Positions 28,380 to 40,689 of a stretch of DNA of 64,000 bases are shown one piece after another. The notes beneath the pieces were generated by a model. That model saw only the letters and a list, made by a program, of their open reading frames with translations. It did not search any database and was not told the DNA's origin. The DNA is taken from contig PUQB01000013.1 in the NCBI GenBank assembly GCA_003024785.1, positions 248,001 through 312,000 of the forward strand, in the 5' to 3' direction. The translations under genes were made by a program, and so were the position numbers. Numbering within the stretch: the first letter of the stretch is position 1; every line of letters begins with the position of its first letter. This stretch comes from Selaginella tamariscina (Eukaryota; Streptophyta; Lycopodiopsida; Selaginellales; Selaginellaceae).

Positions 28380-30160
28380 TTGTCTCTATACAATTTGAAA
28401 TTATAAAATTAAATTTAAATTTTATATTCTTTTTCTGTTTTGTTTCAACCATTTCATTATTATTTTTATGTTTTTTTAATTAATTTTTATCATATAATTA
28501 CTTTAGCATAATATAAATATTAGCTTGATTCATTATATTATTGTTTTATTATTTGTTTGCATTAAAAATATTGTATATAACTTGTTATAGGCTTTATTTA
28601 ATTGATAAGTTATCTTTAATGTTATGTTGTTGTAGGCAAATGCTTATAAGTTTAATTTGTGCAATGTTTATATATAATATTATTTAATTTATTATTGTTA
28701 TGTATAAATATCCATTCATACATATATATGTTTGTATGTATGTATTAGTTTATAAGATTTATTTAAAATATTTATAAATGTTCTTTAGAAAGGTTATATG
28801 AGCAATATTATATTATTTAATTTATTATTATTAATATTTACCTTTATAATTTATATGTATTTTGTTGTTTGATATATGTATATCACTTTATTAAATTTAA
28901 TTTTAACATATATAATGTATACACATAATAAACAATGTGTACATACAATATAATGTATTGTATATATGCCAAATCTAGATTTCTCTTTCTCACACACAAT
29001 CACATACATAATTATAATCATATTTATGTGATTTATTTATTTTTTACAAATAAGACCTTAATATTTTAATTCGTGAATAAGGAATTTTTAAATTTTATTG
29101 TTTTTAACATGGAGTATAGCAACAGTTCCATGAGTGGGCTAGTTCATAATTTAATTTATTGAGAAATAAATAAATATTTTTATATTATGAGTGTCCAACA
29201 TGAAGCATAATTAAATATATATTTACTAAAACTATATATTGAATATTGAGTTTGAATGTTTTAGTTTTTGCTGTTTAATATAATAATTATTTTATTTAAA
29301 TGAAATAAATTATTTGTCCCTATACCATTTGAAATTATAAAATTAAATTTAAATTTTATATTCTTTCTCTGTTTTGTTTCAACCATTTCATTATTATTCT
29401 TATGTTTTTTTATTAATTTTATTATATAATTACTGTAGCATAATATAATTATGTTGTTTTGTTATTTGTTTGCATTAAAAGTACTGTATGTGAGCTTTAT
29501 TTAATTTGTGAGTTACCTTTAATGTTATCGTTATTGCAGGCAAATGCTTATAAGTTCAATTTGTATTATTTATTATCAATTTAACATTGTAACTAATATA
29601 TTCTTTAAAAAAATTATTATAACATATAGTACTTTTAACTTTGTGATATAATCTTAGTTATTTAACTTATTATTCTTATGTATAAATATCCATTCGTACA
29701 TATATATTAGTTTATAAGATTTATTTAAAATATTTATATATGTTCTTTAGAAATGCTATATGTATATCACTTTATTAAATTTAATTTCAAATTATATAAT
29801 GTATACACATAACAAACCGTGTGTATATACAATACAACGTATTGTATATATTCTGGATCTAGATTTTTCTCTTTCACACACACGCACATACATACATAGG
29901 TATAATCATATTTATGTGATTTATTTATTTATATATTTTTTTTTCATAAATAAGACCTTAATATTTTAACTCGTGAATATACAACAATACATAAATATTT
30001 TTATAATATGAGTGTCCAACATGAATCATAATCAAATATATTATTTACTAAAACTATATATTTAATGTTGAGTTTGAATGTTTTAGTTTCTGCTGTTTAA
30101 TATAAAGATTATTTTATTTAAATGAAACAAATTAAACTATATAAATATGTATTTTAGTAA
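28380..30160 (+). repeat. Tandem ~0.93-kb duplication (family S)
   Basis: Blocks at 28380-29310 recur in order at 29310-30160: TTTGAAATTATAAAATTAAA, TTTTGTTTCAACCATTTCA, GCAGGCAAATGCTTATAAG/GTAGGCAAATGCTTATAAG, TATAATGTATACACATAA, TAAGACCTTAATATTTTAA and ATGAGTGTCCAACATGAA. A shorter third copy of the first block lies at about 28145-28265. Confidence 0.7.
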
Positions 30161-32942
30161 ATTTTGATTTTCATACAATCTCCCAATAGTCAAAAATGGT
30201 ATAAATGCTCGTGTTAATAATGTACATAATAACATATATCTTTGTTCATTTGTGTATATGTGTGTGTTTATAATGTATATAATAATTTACATATTTATAA
30301 CACGTATCATGTACATTCTGTGTGCGTTCATGTTTAAAAACTTAGGTATAGCATGCTTCTTCTTGTTTGACTGATAATTAATTACATTTAACATAAATGT
30401 TGTTATGCATATAATAACTTCATTATTTGTTTTAATTAAAATCATAATAATTCATATTTATAATGGGTATGCTATATTGTTTATCGGAAGAAGTACAAAA
30501 AACATTGACTGCAGTGTTTTTATGTACAATTTAAAATATAAGAACTTTATTGTTTCATAATCTAAAACATAATCATAAATTTATATACTAAGTGTTTTGT
30601 ATTGATCTTGCTTATTTAGTAATATTTAAGTTTTCAACCTTTTATTTAACTTAAAATTGATATTGAGTATTTAAAATGCTCTTTATATTATAGATATGCA
30701 TATGGGTTTCATGACACTTACATATAATAGTAAAAGATATACACATATGTACTATTATATTCATACATATGTATTTTTAATGCAAACAAATAACAAAACA
30801 ACATAATTATATTATGCTACAGTAATTATATAATAAAAATTAGTGAAAATTATAATAATACATATGCTACAGTAATTATATCCATACACATCCATACTTC
30901 ATGTTATATTAAAATGGTTATATATTTAATTACACCTTGGATGAAAAAACTGCACAAAAATATATAAAATATAAAAGCATAGGTGGTATTGTATGATATA
31001 TAATATTATGTAATCTATTTATGTACATAATTTATTTCTCATAAATAATACCTTATCATGAATATATACAACAATACATAAATATATTATTTATAATATG
31101 AGTGTGAAATATGAAGCATATGAAGTGTTTAATATAACTTGTATTCATTTAAATGAAACAGATTTATGATACAAACGGTACCTAAACTATAAATTACAGA
31201 AGGAAATATATATAATAAATTTGATTTTCATATATTCCACTAAAATGGTACAAATCCTCTCTTTGTTCATTTGTGCATGTATGTGTGTTAATAATATGTA
31301 TATAATAACTTATATATTTATAACATATATCGTATACATGTTGTCGTACGTTTCTTTATGTACGATTTTCCTCGTTTAAAATTGTTATACTTATTGATTC
31401 ATGACTAATACAAATATTGTTATGCTCATAAGAACTTCATTATTTATTTAATATGATATTTTAAAAACATGATACTTTGTGATAATATAAAACATGATAC
31501 TCATGTTTATATCTATATTTAAATGTTTTGTATTCATTTTGTTTTTTCAGTAAATCCTTTCTACACCTTTTGTTGCAATGTAAACTATTTTGTATTACTT
31601 AAAGTTGATTAACTATGTAAACTGCTTTTTATATTATATATGGTTTTAAGAACACTTAAATATAAAATCTCATTTACATACATGCAGAAAACAGGCAGAA
31701 TACAAATGCTACAGTAGATATATGTAAACATGCTCATATATAATTCATACACACACACATACACTTAGTTTTATATCTTATAGTCTTGTAAACGACATTC
31801 CAAAGCATATTCTGTCTCAAATTACATACAGGTATATTCTTCTACTTAAACTGGATTAGCAGCTTTAAACCTTTGATTACTGCAGTGGACACACCTTACG
31901 ATCATATATATATATATCTATTAATGATATTATAATGTTATAAGATTAATTTAATTATTTTTTGATGTATTTATATGTACATAGGCATGTATGATACTTC
32001 TAAATGAATACTCTCTCACACATACACGCACGCACGTGTATTATATATTTGTTATACAGGATTGTAAGGATGGTACGTTAGATATAACAGATATATATGC
32101 CCGAGGAAAAATACGTGAGAAAAGCATATTCACAGGAATATTCGTACGTGACCGTTAACCTTTAGTGAAATATAAATGAGAAAAATAATATGATACTTTG
32201 TTTAAAAACCTTTTTGTAATTACGTATACCCTCAACGTTCAATGATGTAATATATGATTTAACTTCAAAATAAAATTAATTAAACATATATATTGTAATA
32301 TAATATAGATATTTAGAAATTTATGACATTATTTCATTTCTTTCATTTTAGTTTTGTATAAATTAAATATACATATTTAATTTATTTTATTCTATTTCAT
32401 TCTAATTTCCAGCTAATAACAAGAATATTTCATCACTTTCTAAATAAAGTGAGTGATTAACATTATTAAAAACATCATATGATGTTTTTAAAATAAATTT
32501 TGTTCCCTTAAAGTACTTCTTATAATTTTATATTTTAAATAATTAAAATTTTAAATGGTAATGCTAAAGTTAATTTACATTTTAAAATTATTAAATATAT
32601 TCTAATTTAAAGGTACAATTTTAATGAGATTTTTTAAATTTTTGTTAATTAAACTAGTCCGACAAAGAATGTAAGTTGTTAATTTAATATGCACATGGTA
32701 GTTATAATTATAATTATAATTGTTTTCTCTTTAAGCATGATTCTTATAAAATAATAAAACATAAAAATATTTCTTATAAAGAAAAAATAAATTTAATTTA
32801 TAATAATTAACTATAAATTTAATTATTCTTCAACTAATAAAAATAGATCACAATTATAAATTGATTATATAATGTATCTTTTAATAAAAGATTTTAGCAC
32901 ATAAACTATATAAAAGTAATAATTTCATGTTTATATATATAA
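30161..32942. other. AT-rich repeat-bearing intergenic DNA
   Basis: Contains degraded fragments of family S (31010-31190), an inverted fragment near 30790-30890 and a third copy of family R (31735-32145: CACTTAGTTTTATAT, GGATTAGCAGCTTTAAACC, ATACTTCTAAATGAATAC, AGCATATTCACAGGAATATT). I see no gene. Confidence 0.55.
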
Positions 32943-33190
32943 GTCAAAACCAACAATAGACTTTTTAAATTAAAAAAAAAAATTATTTATAAATGATTTT
33001 ATATATCACTTCAAAAACCAACAATAGACTTTTTAAATTAAAATAAAAAAATGTTTGTAAATATATATTGTAATCACTTCAAAAACCAACAATAATTAAA
33101 ATTTTAAAAAAAATATTTCTAACTAATTTTTATATATATCACTTCAAAGAGTGTAATTTTAATTAAAAAAATAATTATATTTACAAAATG
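32943..33190 (+). repeat. ~62-bp tandem repeat, about four units
   Basis: Units share TATATATCACTTCAAAAACC and AACAATAGACTTTTTAAATT followed by A-rich sequence, with increasing divergence toward 33190. Confidence 0.75.
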
Positions 33191-33570
33191 TCATTTAATT
33201 CAATATTTAACATTTAACAAAAGTTTTAATATCATTTCCCAAGTTTTGTTTCAAATTAACCTTAATTTAGATTCAGTGTTTAAATAATAATAGTGTTTAA
33301 ATATTATAGTTTTAAAATATGACTATAAGCTAGATACATAATGATTTCTCTCTCTCTCTCTCTCTCTCACTCACACACACACGCGCACACACACACACAC
33401 ACACAAACACACTGCATTTGGCTATGAAGGCATATGGTACTCAAACAAGACATGGTGTGGCTCCTCTCTCACAAATTTAATTTCCACCCTTTTAGAATGG
33501 CTTACTTATTTAGTTGATAAATACCATAAATATATACTACCTTTTTCAAAAGAATGTTTTGAACTCTCTT

Positions 33571-34996
33571 CTACACTGGTACAGGTTGTGGGGGAGGAGC
33601 TTGGGTTGCCATCTCAACAGCGTATATTCTGGCCCATTTATCGTACTGAAGTATATCTTCCAAGCTTGGTTCCTTTACAAAATCTCGCTTATGCCTTTCA
33701 CAAGTCTTCTCTATCAACCTTATTATATCAAAATATCCAATCCTACACAAGAATAAAAGTATATCGTTAATACAACACCGGTACATTGTGAACATATGTG
33801 TGTCTCTCCATACTGGAGAGAGAGAGAGTCCAGAGCTTATATCTGCTATATACTAGGAAGTTGGCACATTATTACTACCAACAATCTTTCATGTGCATCC
33901 CTGAGAGTATTGTGTGTATATGTTTTTGTCTTAATACTCACATGAAACTCACTTATCTAAGTATAGTAAAGTTATAATGTTACACACGCTCACACACACA
34001 TTGTGAATACGTACTTTTCATCTAGGAAAAGCTCCACAGCCTTTTCATTGGCAGCACTCATGACCCCTGTCATTGTTCCACCAAGTCTTCCAGCAGCATA
34101 GGATATATCCATAGAGGGATATTTCGCTCTATCAGGTGCTTTGAATGTTAACGATCCCGTCCTGTGTAGAAAACATAATAAATACATGAATATATATATA
34201 TATATGAGCATTAAACTCGTTGCTGAATCCTAATGATAAGTGCACACACACATACACACACCACGTATGCTTACTTGACAAAATCCATCCTAGGCCACGT
34301 TATCTCGGAGCAAGGTATCCTATCAGGCCAAGAGAGTGTGTAAAGAATAGGTAACCTCATGTCAGGCCATCCCAGTTGTGCCAAAACGGATGAATCCTAT
34401 AATGAATATGTGTACGTGTGTGAGTGTGTGTGTGTGGTGAAATAGAAGTTGTACCTGCGTCTCAATCATTGAATGTATAATAGACTGAGGATGAATCACT
34501 ATCTCAATGTTGTCGTAGGCTGCTCCAAATAAATAATGGGCCTCAATAACCTCTAGACCCTGAAAACATGCATATTGTTAGGTGTTTATCTTAATTAAAG
34601 ATCGTTGTATAGAGTTTTATAATATCAACACACACATGCGGACATACAGGTTAAATGTTTACCTTATTCATCAATGTCGCAGAATCTACTGTGATTTTCT
34701 TTCCCATGCTCCAGTTTGGATGTTTTAGTGCATCGGCTGGTTTTACATCTTGTAATCTTTCAACAGGCCAATCCCTATTCAAAACCATAACAAAATCAAA
34801 TAAATATTAAATAGTTGAACATATACATGTATATACACAAACAAAAAAACATATATACGTATATATATGTAAATATTTCAACACCTGAATGCACCACCAG
34901 AAGCAGTAAGGATAATACGACGCATGCCACCTTCTGGAAGACCCTGGATACACTACATTTAACAAGTTCTGTGAGCAGGTGTTATATATAATATAT

Positions 34997-35044
<48 letters not shown>

Positions 35045-35366
35045 ATACCTGAAAAATTGCAGAATGTTCCGAATCTGCTGGTAATATATTACTACCGTGT
35101 TTCTTTGCAAGTGGAAGAACATACGGACCTCCAGCTATAAGAGTTTCTTTATTAGCAAGTGCAATATCTTTTCCTGCTTTTATTGCAGCTACTGTTGGCT
35201 GAAATCAAACATTTTCAGTAAGTATACATTATTAGGATCAATTATATACTAATGTATACATACTTCTTAAATAATATTTTACCTTCAGACCAGCACAGCC
35301 AACAATCCCAGTAACCACTTCTACAGCTTCTGGATGGCAGGCTACCTAAAACAAACATTAACAAGA

Positions 35367-35405
<39 letters not shown>

Positions 35406-35586
35406 TCACATATAATTTATTTCTTAATTTTATTTAATTTTATTTCTTAATCTAATTACACAGACGACAAGAAAGAAAAACAACAGAGAATCTAGCAGAA
35501 TAACATATTACATATATAATTATCTAATATAGTCAAACGTATATTAGAGAAGGACACACACACACACACATATATATATACATATC

Positions 35587-35620
<34 letters not shown>

Positions 35621-36614
35621 TGTATGTGTGTATTGGTACCTGAACGGCACCTTCATCACCAACAACAATCTCCGGTTGTTCTTGGAGATCAGCAATTGCC
35701 TCTTTTAGCTCGTCGAGAACGGAAGGATCCTGAAGACCCACCATACTCGGTTTAAATCTTCTAATCTGTGGTAAAATACTAAATTATTAACTTTAACACA
35801 ACATTAAATCTTCCAAAAAGATGTTAAGACAGTTTAATAAGCTTACCTGGTCCGCAAAAAGCGTTACATTTGACCCAGCAGCTAGTCCCACCACCTTAAA
35901 CCTGTCAGGATTCTCTGATACTATATCCAGTGTCTGCATCGACAAGGTTCATGTTAAAGTAGTGTTCGCATGTGTGTGTGTGTGTGTGTGTGTGGCGAGA
36001 GCACAGTGTATGATAAGTTGCTAGTAGATGTTATCCTCTAGATATACACCCTTCTCAAAAACATGCACACCTGTGTACCAATGGAGCCCGTAGATCCAAG
36101 AAGTGAAAGAGGCTTGGGACCATCCCACGTCTTCTTTCTTGCTCCATCCAGGATAGCTCTGCCCGGCCATGCGGAAGGAGGTCCGTTGGATGAGCACCGT
36201 ATCCTACTTGTACATACACTCCTATAAGTCTCGTGTTGACTCAAACTACCAACTGTTCATATACATGCAGCAATTGTCATGTGTGTGTACGTGTGTATGC
36301 GTGGACTTACCTTGCAACTTTCTACCAGTGAAAGATGAACCAATATGTACTTCTCCCTGTTTCAGAAGAATAAGAAAGAGGACAGATAAACCAACATGCA
36401 AATTGCATAAAAAACAAAGAATGTAGCATGCAAAAACATACAAATTTGAGGATTTTCCACAGAAAAACAAATGCAATACATATATATTTACTCATATATA
36501 CATCAAAATATGCAGAAAGCGGGGATTTTTTTAATACAATGCAGAAAAACATGAAATTCTATATAAATTTACCTGTAAATTGCTCCCAATAGCTCCAGCA
36601 TTGTTCAGTGCCAT
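33571..36614 (-). CDS. DXR: 1-deoxy-D-xylulose 5-phosphate reductoisomerase, 13 exons, intact
   Basis: Exons in transcript order: 36573-36614, 36311-36356, 36071-36252, 35847-35933, 35640-35765, 35283-35345, 35049-35198, 34885-34952, 34663-34774, 34455-34559, 34275-34396, 34015-34161, 33571-33742. All borders are GT/AG and phases are consistent, giving 473 residues, the usual plant length. The enzyme converts DXP to MEP using NADPH and a divalent metal, the committed step of the plastid MEP isoprenoid pathway. Visible features are an N-terminal transit-peptide-like region, the plant Pro-rich PPSAWPGRA motif after Cys-Ser, the NADPH loop GSTGSIGTQ (residues 82-90), metal/substrate residues in PADSEHS (Asp224, Ser225, Glu226), [33 protein letters not shown] and the [18 protein letters not shown]-terminal part. 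The extreme C-terminus is a short Pro-rich tail. No frame breaks. Confidence 0.97.
35000..35042 (+). repeat. (GA)n microsatellite in a DXR intron
   Basis: Pure GA run between DXR exons 35049-35198 and 34885-34952, ending seven bases from the donor side of the former. Confidence 0.95.
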
Positions 36615-38600
36615 AGATATACAGTTTTTCTTAGAAATCACTCCATAGCTGAAGGCAATTGAAAAGCCCTAATTCTTATCTTCTCGCAATCTCCTCGCGG
36701 ATTGTATATGCAGAGCGCAATGAACTCCTAACCGTTGGATCTCAATTGCGTTTCGTTGATCTGAACCGTTAAATTGTCCACTACGCACGTGTTTATTATA
36801 TGTTCGTGTCCTTATTAACCACCATTCACGTGGAAAATTTCAGTCATTGTTGAATGTATGGTATTGATGATTAATTAATTCGTATTATTAAAGTATATAG
36901 TTATGGACTTTATTCAATTGGAGATTCTGGAAGGACACATAATCCAACAAACAGGGATATGCTTACGGGAACCTCTGGCTTGATGGGATTCGGTCATATA
37001 AAGACATGGTTCAACAGTTAATTAACTATATAATTTAATTATATTAAATAGCAAGTGCATTTTATTATAATCCAATGTTTATCTTCATGGTGATAATGAA
37101 TCATTTTTAAAACTATTTTAATAAATGGATAATGCTTACCATCAACAGTTGAAAGACTATACATACGCACACGCACGCACGCACACACGCAGACATAAAC
37201 ACAATATAACATTACTTAGGAATAGTTTTAACTACAGTGAATTGATAATATACACTTATCCTGTGGACAGTTTAAAACAAGTGCGTGTGTGTCAATCAAT
37301 TGAACTAAAGAGAGGATTTAATCATTAAATAATTAATTAATTAATTAATTAATTAATTAATAATGATTTTCTTAACATCATTAAATTACGTTTTGTTAAA
37401 ATGGAATTTTTCTTAATTTAAATAATTTTGATGTGTTGGATAATATAACACTTTCAAAACATTATATAGTAATGATTATATAATATACACATACATATTT
37501 ATATATGGAACTGAAAATGTATTTTACTTCTGTAATTTGATACATCTTTACTTTATTTTTAACTAAGAATTAATAATTTTCATTCAGAACATGGTTTAAA
37601 CCACTAAATAAATCATAATGGTCTCCCAAACTAATGTATATAGTGATTTTTATAGTTTTAAATTACATAAAATATATAAATTTAATATGAATACTTTATT
37701 ATACATATATTATGATAACAGTAAAACTATGGTTTATAGTTAATCTTTATTTTTAACTTAAATATTTCTTAGATGATAAGCTCGATGTGCTAAAAGTTTT
37801 GAATAAAAAGAGCAGCATTATGTGAAAAGTGGACATGCATTTGAATTTAATGTGACATATACTCCATAAAATGTTTATTTATACTTCTAAAGGAGTAATT
37901 ATATTTAGTTCAGCTTATAAGATTACAACCTAGTTCTAACAATTAGTTAGATAATAATAATGTGTTTAAGAGGCTCGCTTGATCGATTTTTTTTGTAATA
38001 AATCTAATGTTAATTTTAACTATGGTAGATAATAAAATCTTTTATTATTATTATCATATGCAATTTTAATCTATTTTTAATTATAGATTACATAGTTTAA
38101 TTTAAAACATTATATTAAATACATTAGATTATATATAGTAGATTTAATTAAAATCACATTATTAATTTTAAACAATGGATTATAAATTTAAATATATTAC
38201 TTCTAATTTTAAACTTAAGCCCATTTTTCACTAGTGGGTAGTTATTTGACTTGGTAAACTAGAAAAATGCCACATCATTAATAATAATTATCATTATAAT
38301 TTTATATTATAGTGGTTAATTGAATTAAAAACTAAATTACTAATGCACAATTTTCATTTGATTGTTGTTAAGGATTTTTCTATTAATTATAATTTAGGGT
38401 TTTTTAGTTACCCAGAATGCACACTTTTAAAGTAGAGGACATGACTATGGATTCCAGGCACTCAAAAAAATCATAAACAAGTTCATTGGAGTTGTGATTC
38501 TAATTATAATTGTCATTTTAGGTATGCTAATTGAATTACTTCTTAAGGCTTTTGAATTAACCATTGGATATGATGACATTTCAAAGAGGAACTCTTCATT
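36615..38600. other. DXR promoter side and AT-rich intergenic DNA
   Basis: The first ~300 bases upstream of DXR are less AT-rich and should hold its promoter and leader. Beyond 36950 the sequence is AT-rich, with an (AATT)n run at 37328-37362. No gene seen. Confidence 0.5.
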
Positions 38601-38639
38601 CATTTAAATATATAGCATGCCCAATATGTATATTAAAAG

Positions 38640-39240
38640 AATAATTATTATTTTTTACAATGATACTATGTTTATATCATGACATACCTTCTTATTTTTA
38701 TGTATAAAACTTATCTCACGTTTGTAATGATATGACACCAATCTACAACAAGTCATTCTACTCAAGAAGCAAATAGATGTTGCCCTTATCAAGCTAAGCA
38801 TTGGTAATTTCATTAAGGATATTATGAATGAATACGGTATTGAAATGATAATGGTGTACAAAATAGTTAAGGAGTTTTGCAATGCAATTAAAATAATGTT
38901 TTAAGATAAATGCATTACTTGACCATCACCATAAAGACTAAAGAAATTAGTTGAAGAGTTTGAGAGGATTAAAGGCATTTCTAGTGTTATTAAATTTATT
39001 AATGAAAGTTATTTATAAGTGATTACACCAAAATTATATCTACAAAATTATTATAATAGGAAAGGTTTTTATTATATCATAGTTTAATTGATTATGCTAA
39101 TAAAGAAATATATATAGGATTATGACACTAGATGACAAGGTAGCTTGCATAACTCTAAATGTTTCCAATAAATTAATAGTTGGTTTAAAATTTACAAAGA
39201 GACATCTTAGATCATATTATTTAGTTGAAAATGTTATATA
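38640..39240 (+). pseudogene. Decayed PIF/Harbinger-type transposase fragment
   Basis: Read through stops on the + strand, about 38940-39200 gives KLVEEFERIKGISSVI, then FINES-L-VITPKLYLQNYYNRKGFYYII and a later QGSLHNSKCFQ. This matches the order of the HARBI1/PIF DDE nuclease (fIdgtHi-i-aP---yyNRKGfysi---v; GWpGSvHDsrvf). The catalytic Asp of the usual IDGTH is lost. Several in-frame stops make this a relic. Confidence 0.45.
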
Positions 39241-39249
39241 TGTTGTTAA

Positions 39250-40085
39250 AATTTGGAATTATCTATAAAGGAAACAAGCAAGGTTTAAACTAAATTAAGT
39301 ACTATTGAAACTTCATTCAATTTAGCACTCATATGCCAATGGAGTGTGCAATTGATGAATTAAAAGCTCATTTCAAAATTCTAATAAAAAGGATTGATAA
39401 TAAATTAAAGTATGGCCAAATCAAATGGCTATATTTGTGTTCTTCACAACTTGTACTTTCCACATAATGACAATTTAATGATGATTGGATGATTGAAGCG
39501 GAAAAAAAATTGGAAAGTATAATAAAAATTAAGGAGGAAGCTCTTAAAAGGGTGAGAGATATTCTTAAGTGATGCAAGCTTGAAGAGAGTGAGGCAGCCA
39601 ATGCATTTTTTTATAGTTTATATTGAACAAGAGCAATAAAATTGACTCTTATGAATGCTTTAACAAAAGCTATTGAAGGACATGACGATGATGCAACAAT
39701 AAGTAATATATATTATGTCATGATTAGATATTTACACTTGGATAGGAGGAATGTTTTGACAAAAGTATTGTTTGAGCATGCAAACATAAACCTTGTGAGG
39801 CAAGTATTTAAAGAAAATGACCTTAATGAGTAAGAAGTAATTTATTTAGTGTTAGCCATTTGTTTCTATTTATTTTGTGATTAATGCTTCTATGTGTATA
39901 TATGTCTTCTTATATAAATATAAGCAAACATATAAAATGATATACACATAATCACCATGGAGACAATACACAAACATAACTATGTATGCACACAAATATC
40001 ACCCTATTGAAGCAATGTGAGGTGGAGTTTATTGGAGTGGATATTTTAATTAATTATTTATTTTTTGATTCATTGGTTCATCTAT
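39250..40085. other. Intergenic, weak coding-like stretch
   Basis: A 63-residue + strand frame at 39642-39833 resembles no family I know and sits in an AT-rich tract. It may be debris from the transposon copy upstream. Confidence 0.35.
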
Positions 40086-40670
40086 CAACACTCATGAGCC
40101 TCTTTCTTCACCTTATCCGCAATGTCCTTAGCAAATTGCTTGACATCCTCAGACTGCCAGCCAGAGTTTCCTTCATCCTCCTTGTGCTTAACACTCTCAA
40201 CAATGCCTTTAGCACTCCCCTTTGCCTTGGAGCTTATGTCTCTAGCCTTGTCCTTTCAACCTCTACCTTGACTTTTAGGTTCTCTCCTTTGTCCTATCCT
40301 TCATCCAGCTACTCTATCCCTAGACTTGTCCTTCATCTCCTCACCTTTAGCCTTGGCCTCATCCTTGATCTTGGATGCTTTCTGTGAACTCAATCTCAGA
40401 GTCTCCTTGGCCTTGTCTATCTTCTCAAACATGGTCTCCTTCACCTTGTCTATCATCTCAAACATGGTCTCCTTCACTTTGTCTATCTTCGTAGAGAGCG
40501 TGTCCTTGAGAGTCCTTCATTTCCCCAACTTTGTACTTTGCTTCCTCTGTTTTAGACTTGGCCTCTTTAGTTGTCTCTAAAATCTTATGCTTAGCAACAT
40601 GCTCAACTTCGTCTGCCTTTCTTTGTGCCTTACTTGAATACCCCTTGGACTGGTACCTTGGCTCACCCAT
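40086..40670 (-). pseudogene. LEA-like (group 3 type) protein gene, frame-broken
   Basis: Reading from the ATG at 40670: MGEPRYQSKGYSSKAQRKAD, then a Lys/Glu/Ala-rich region with tandem 11-residue units (KIDKVKETMFE, MIDKVKETMFE, KIDKAKETLRL). It ends in another frame with KQFAKDIADKVKKEAHEC and a stop at 40086-40088. Hydrophilic 11-mer amphipathic repeats are the hallmark of group 3 LEA proteins, which protect membranes and proteins during desiccation. The frame changes near 40500-40515 and around 40260-40320, with a premature stop after KDKSRDRVAG. No intron is evident. As read it cannot make a full protein. Confidence 0.65.
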
Positions 40671-40689
40671 TCAACCACCATCCTACAAA

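Noticed and set aside
39642..39833. 63-residue frame as a small gene
   Set aside because: Isolated, no homology recognised, adjacent to transposon debris.
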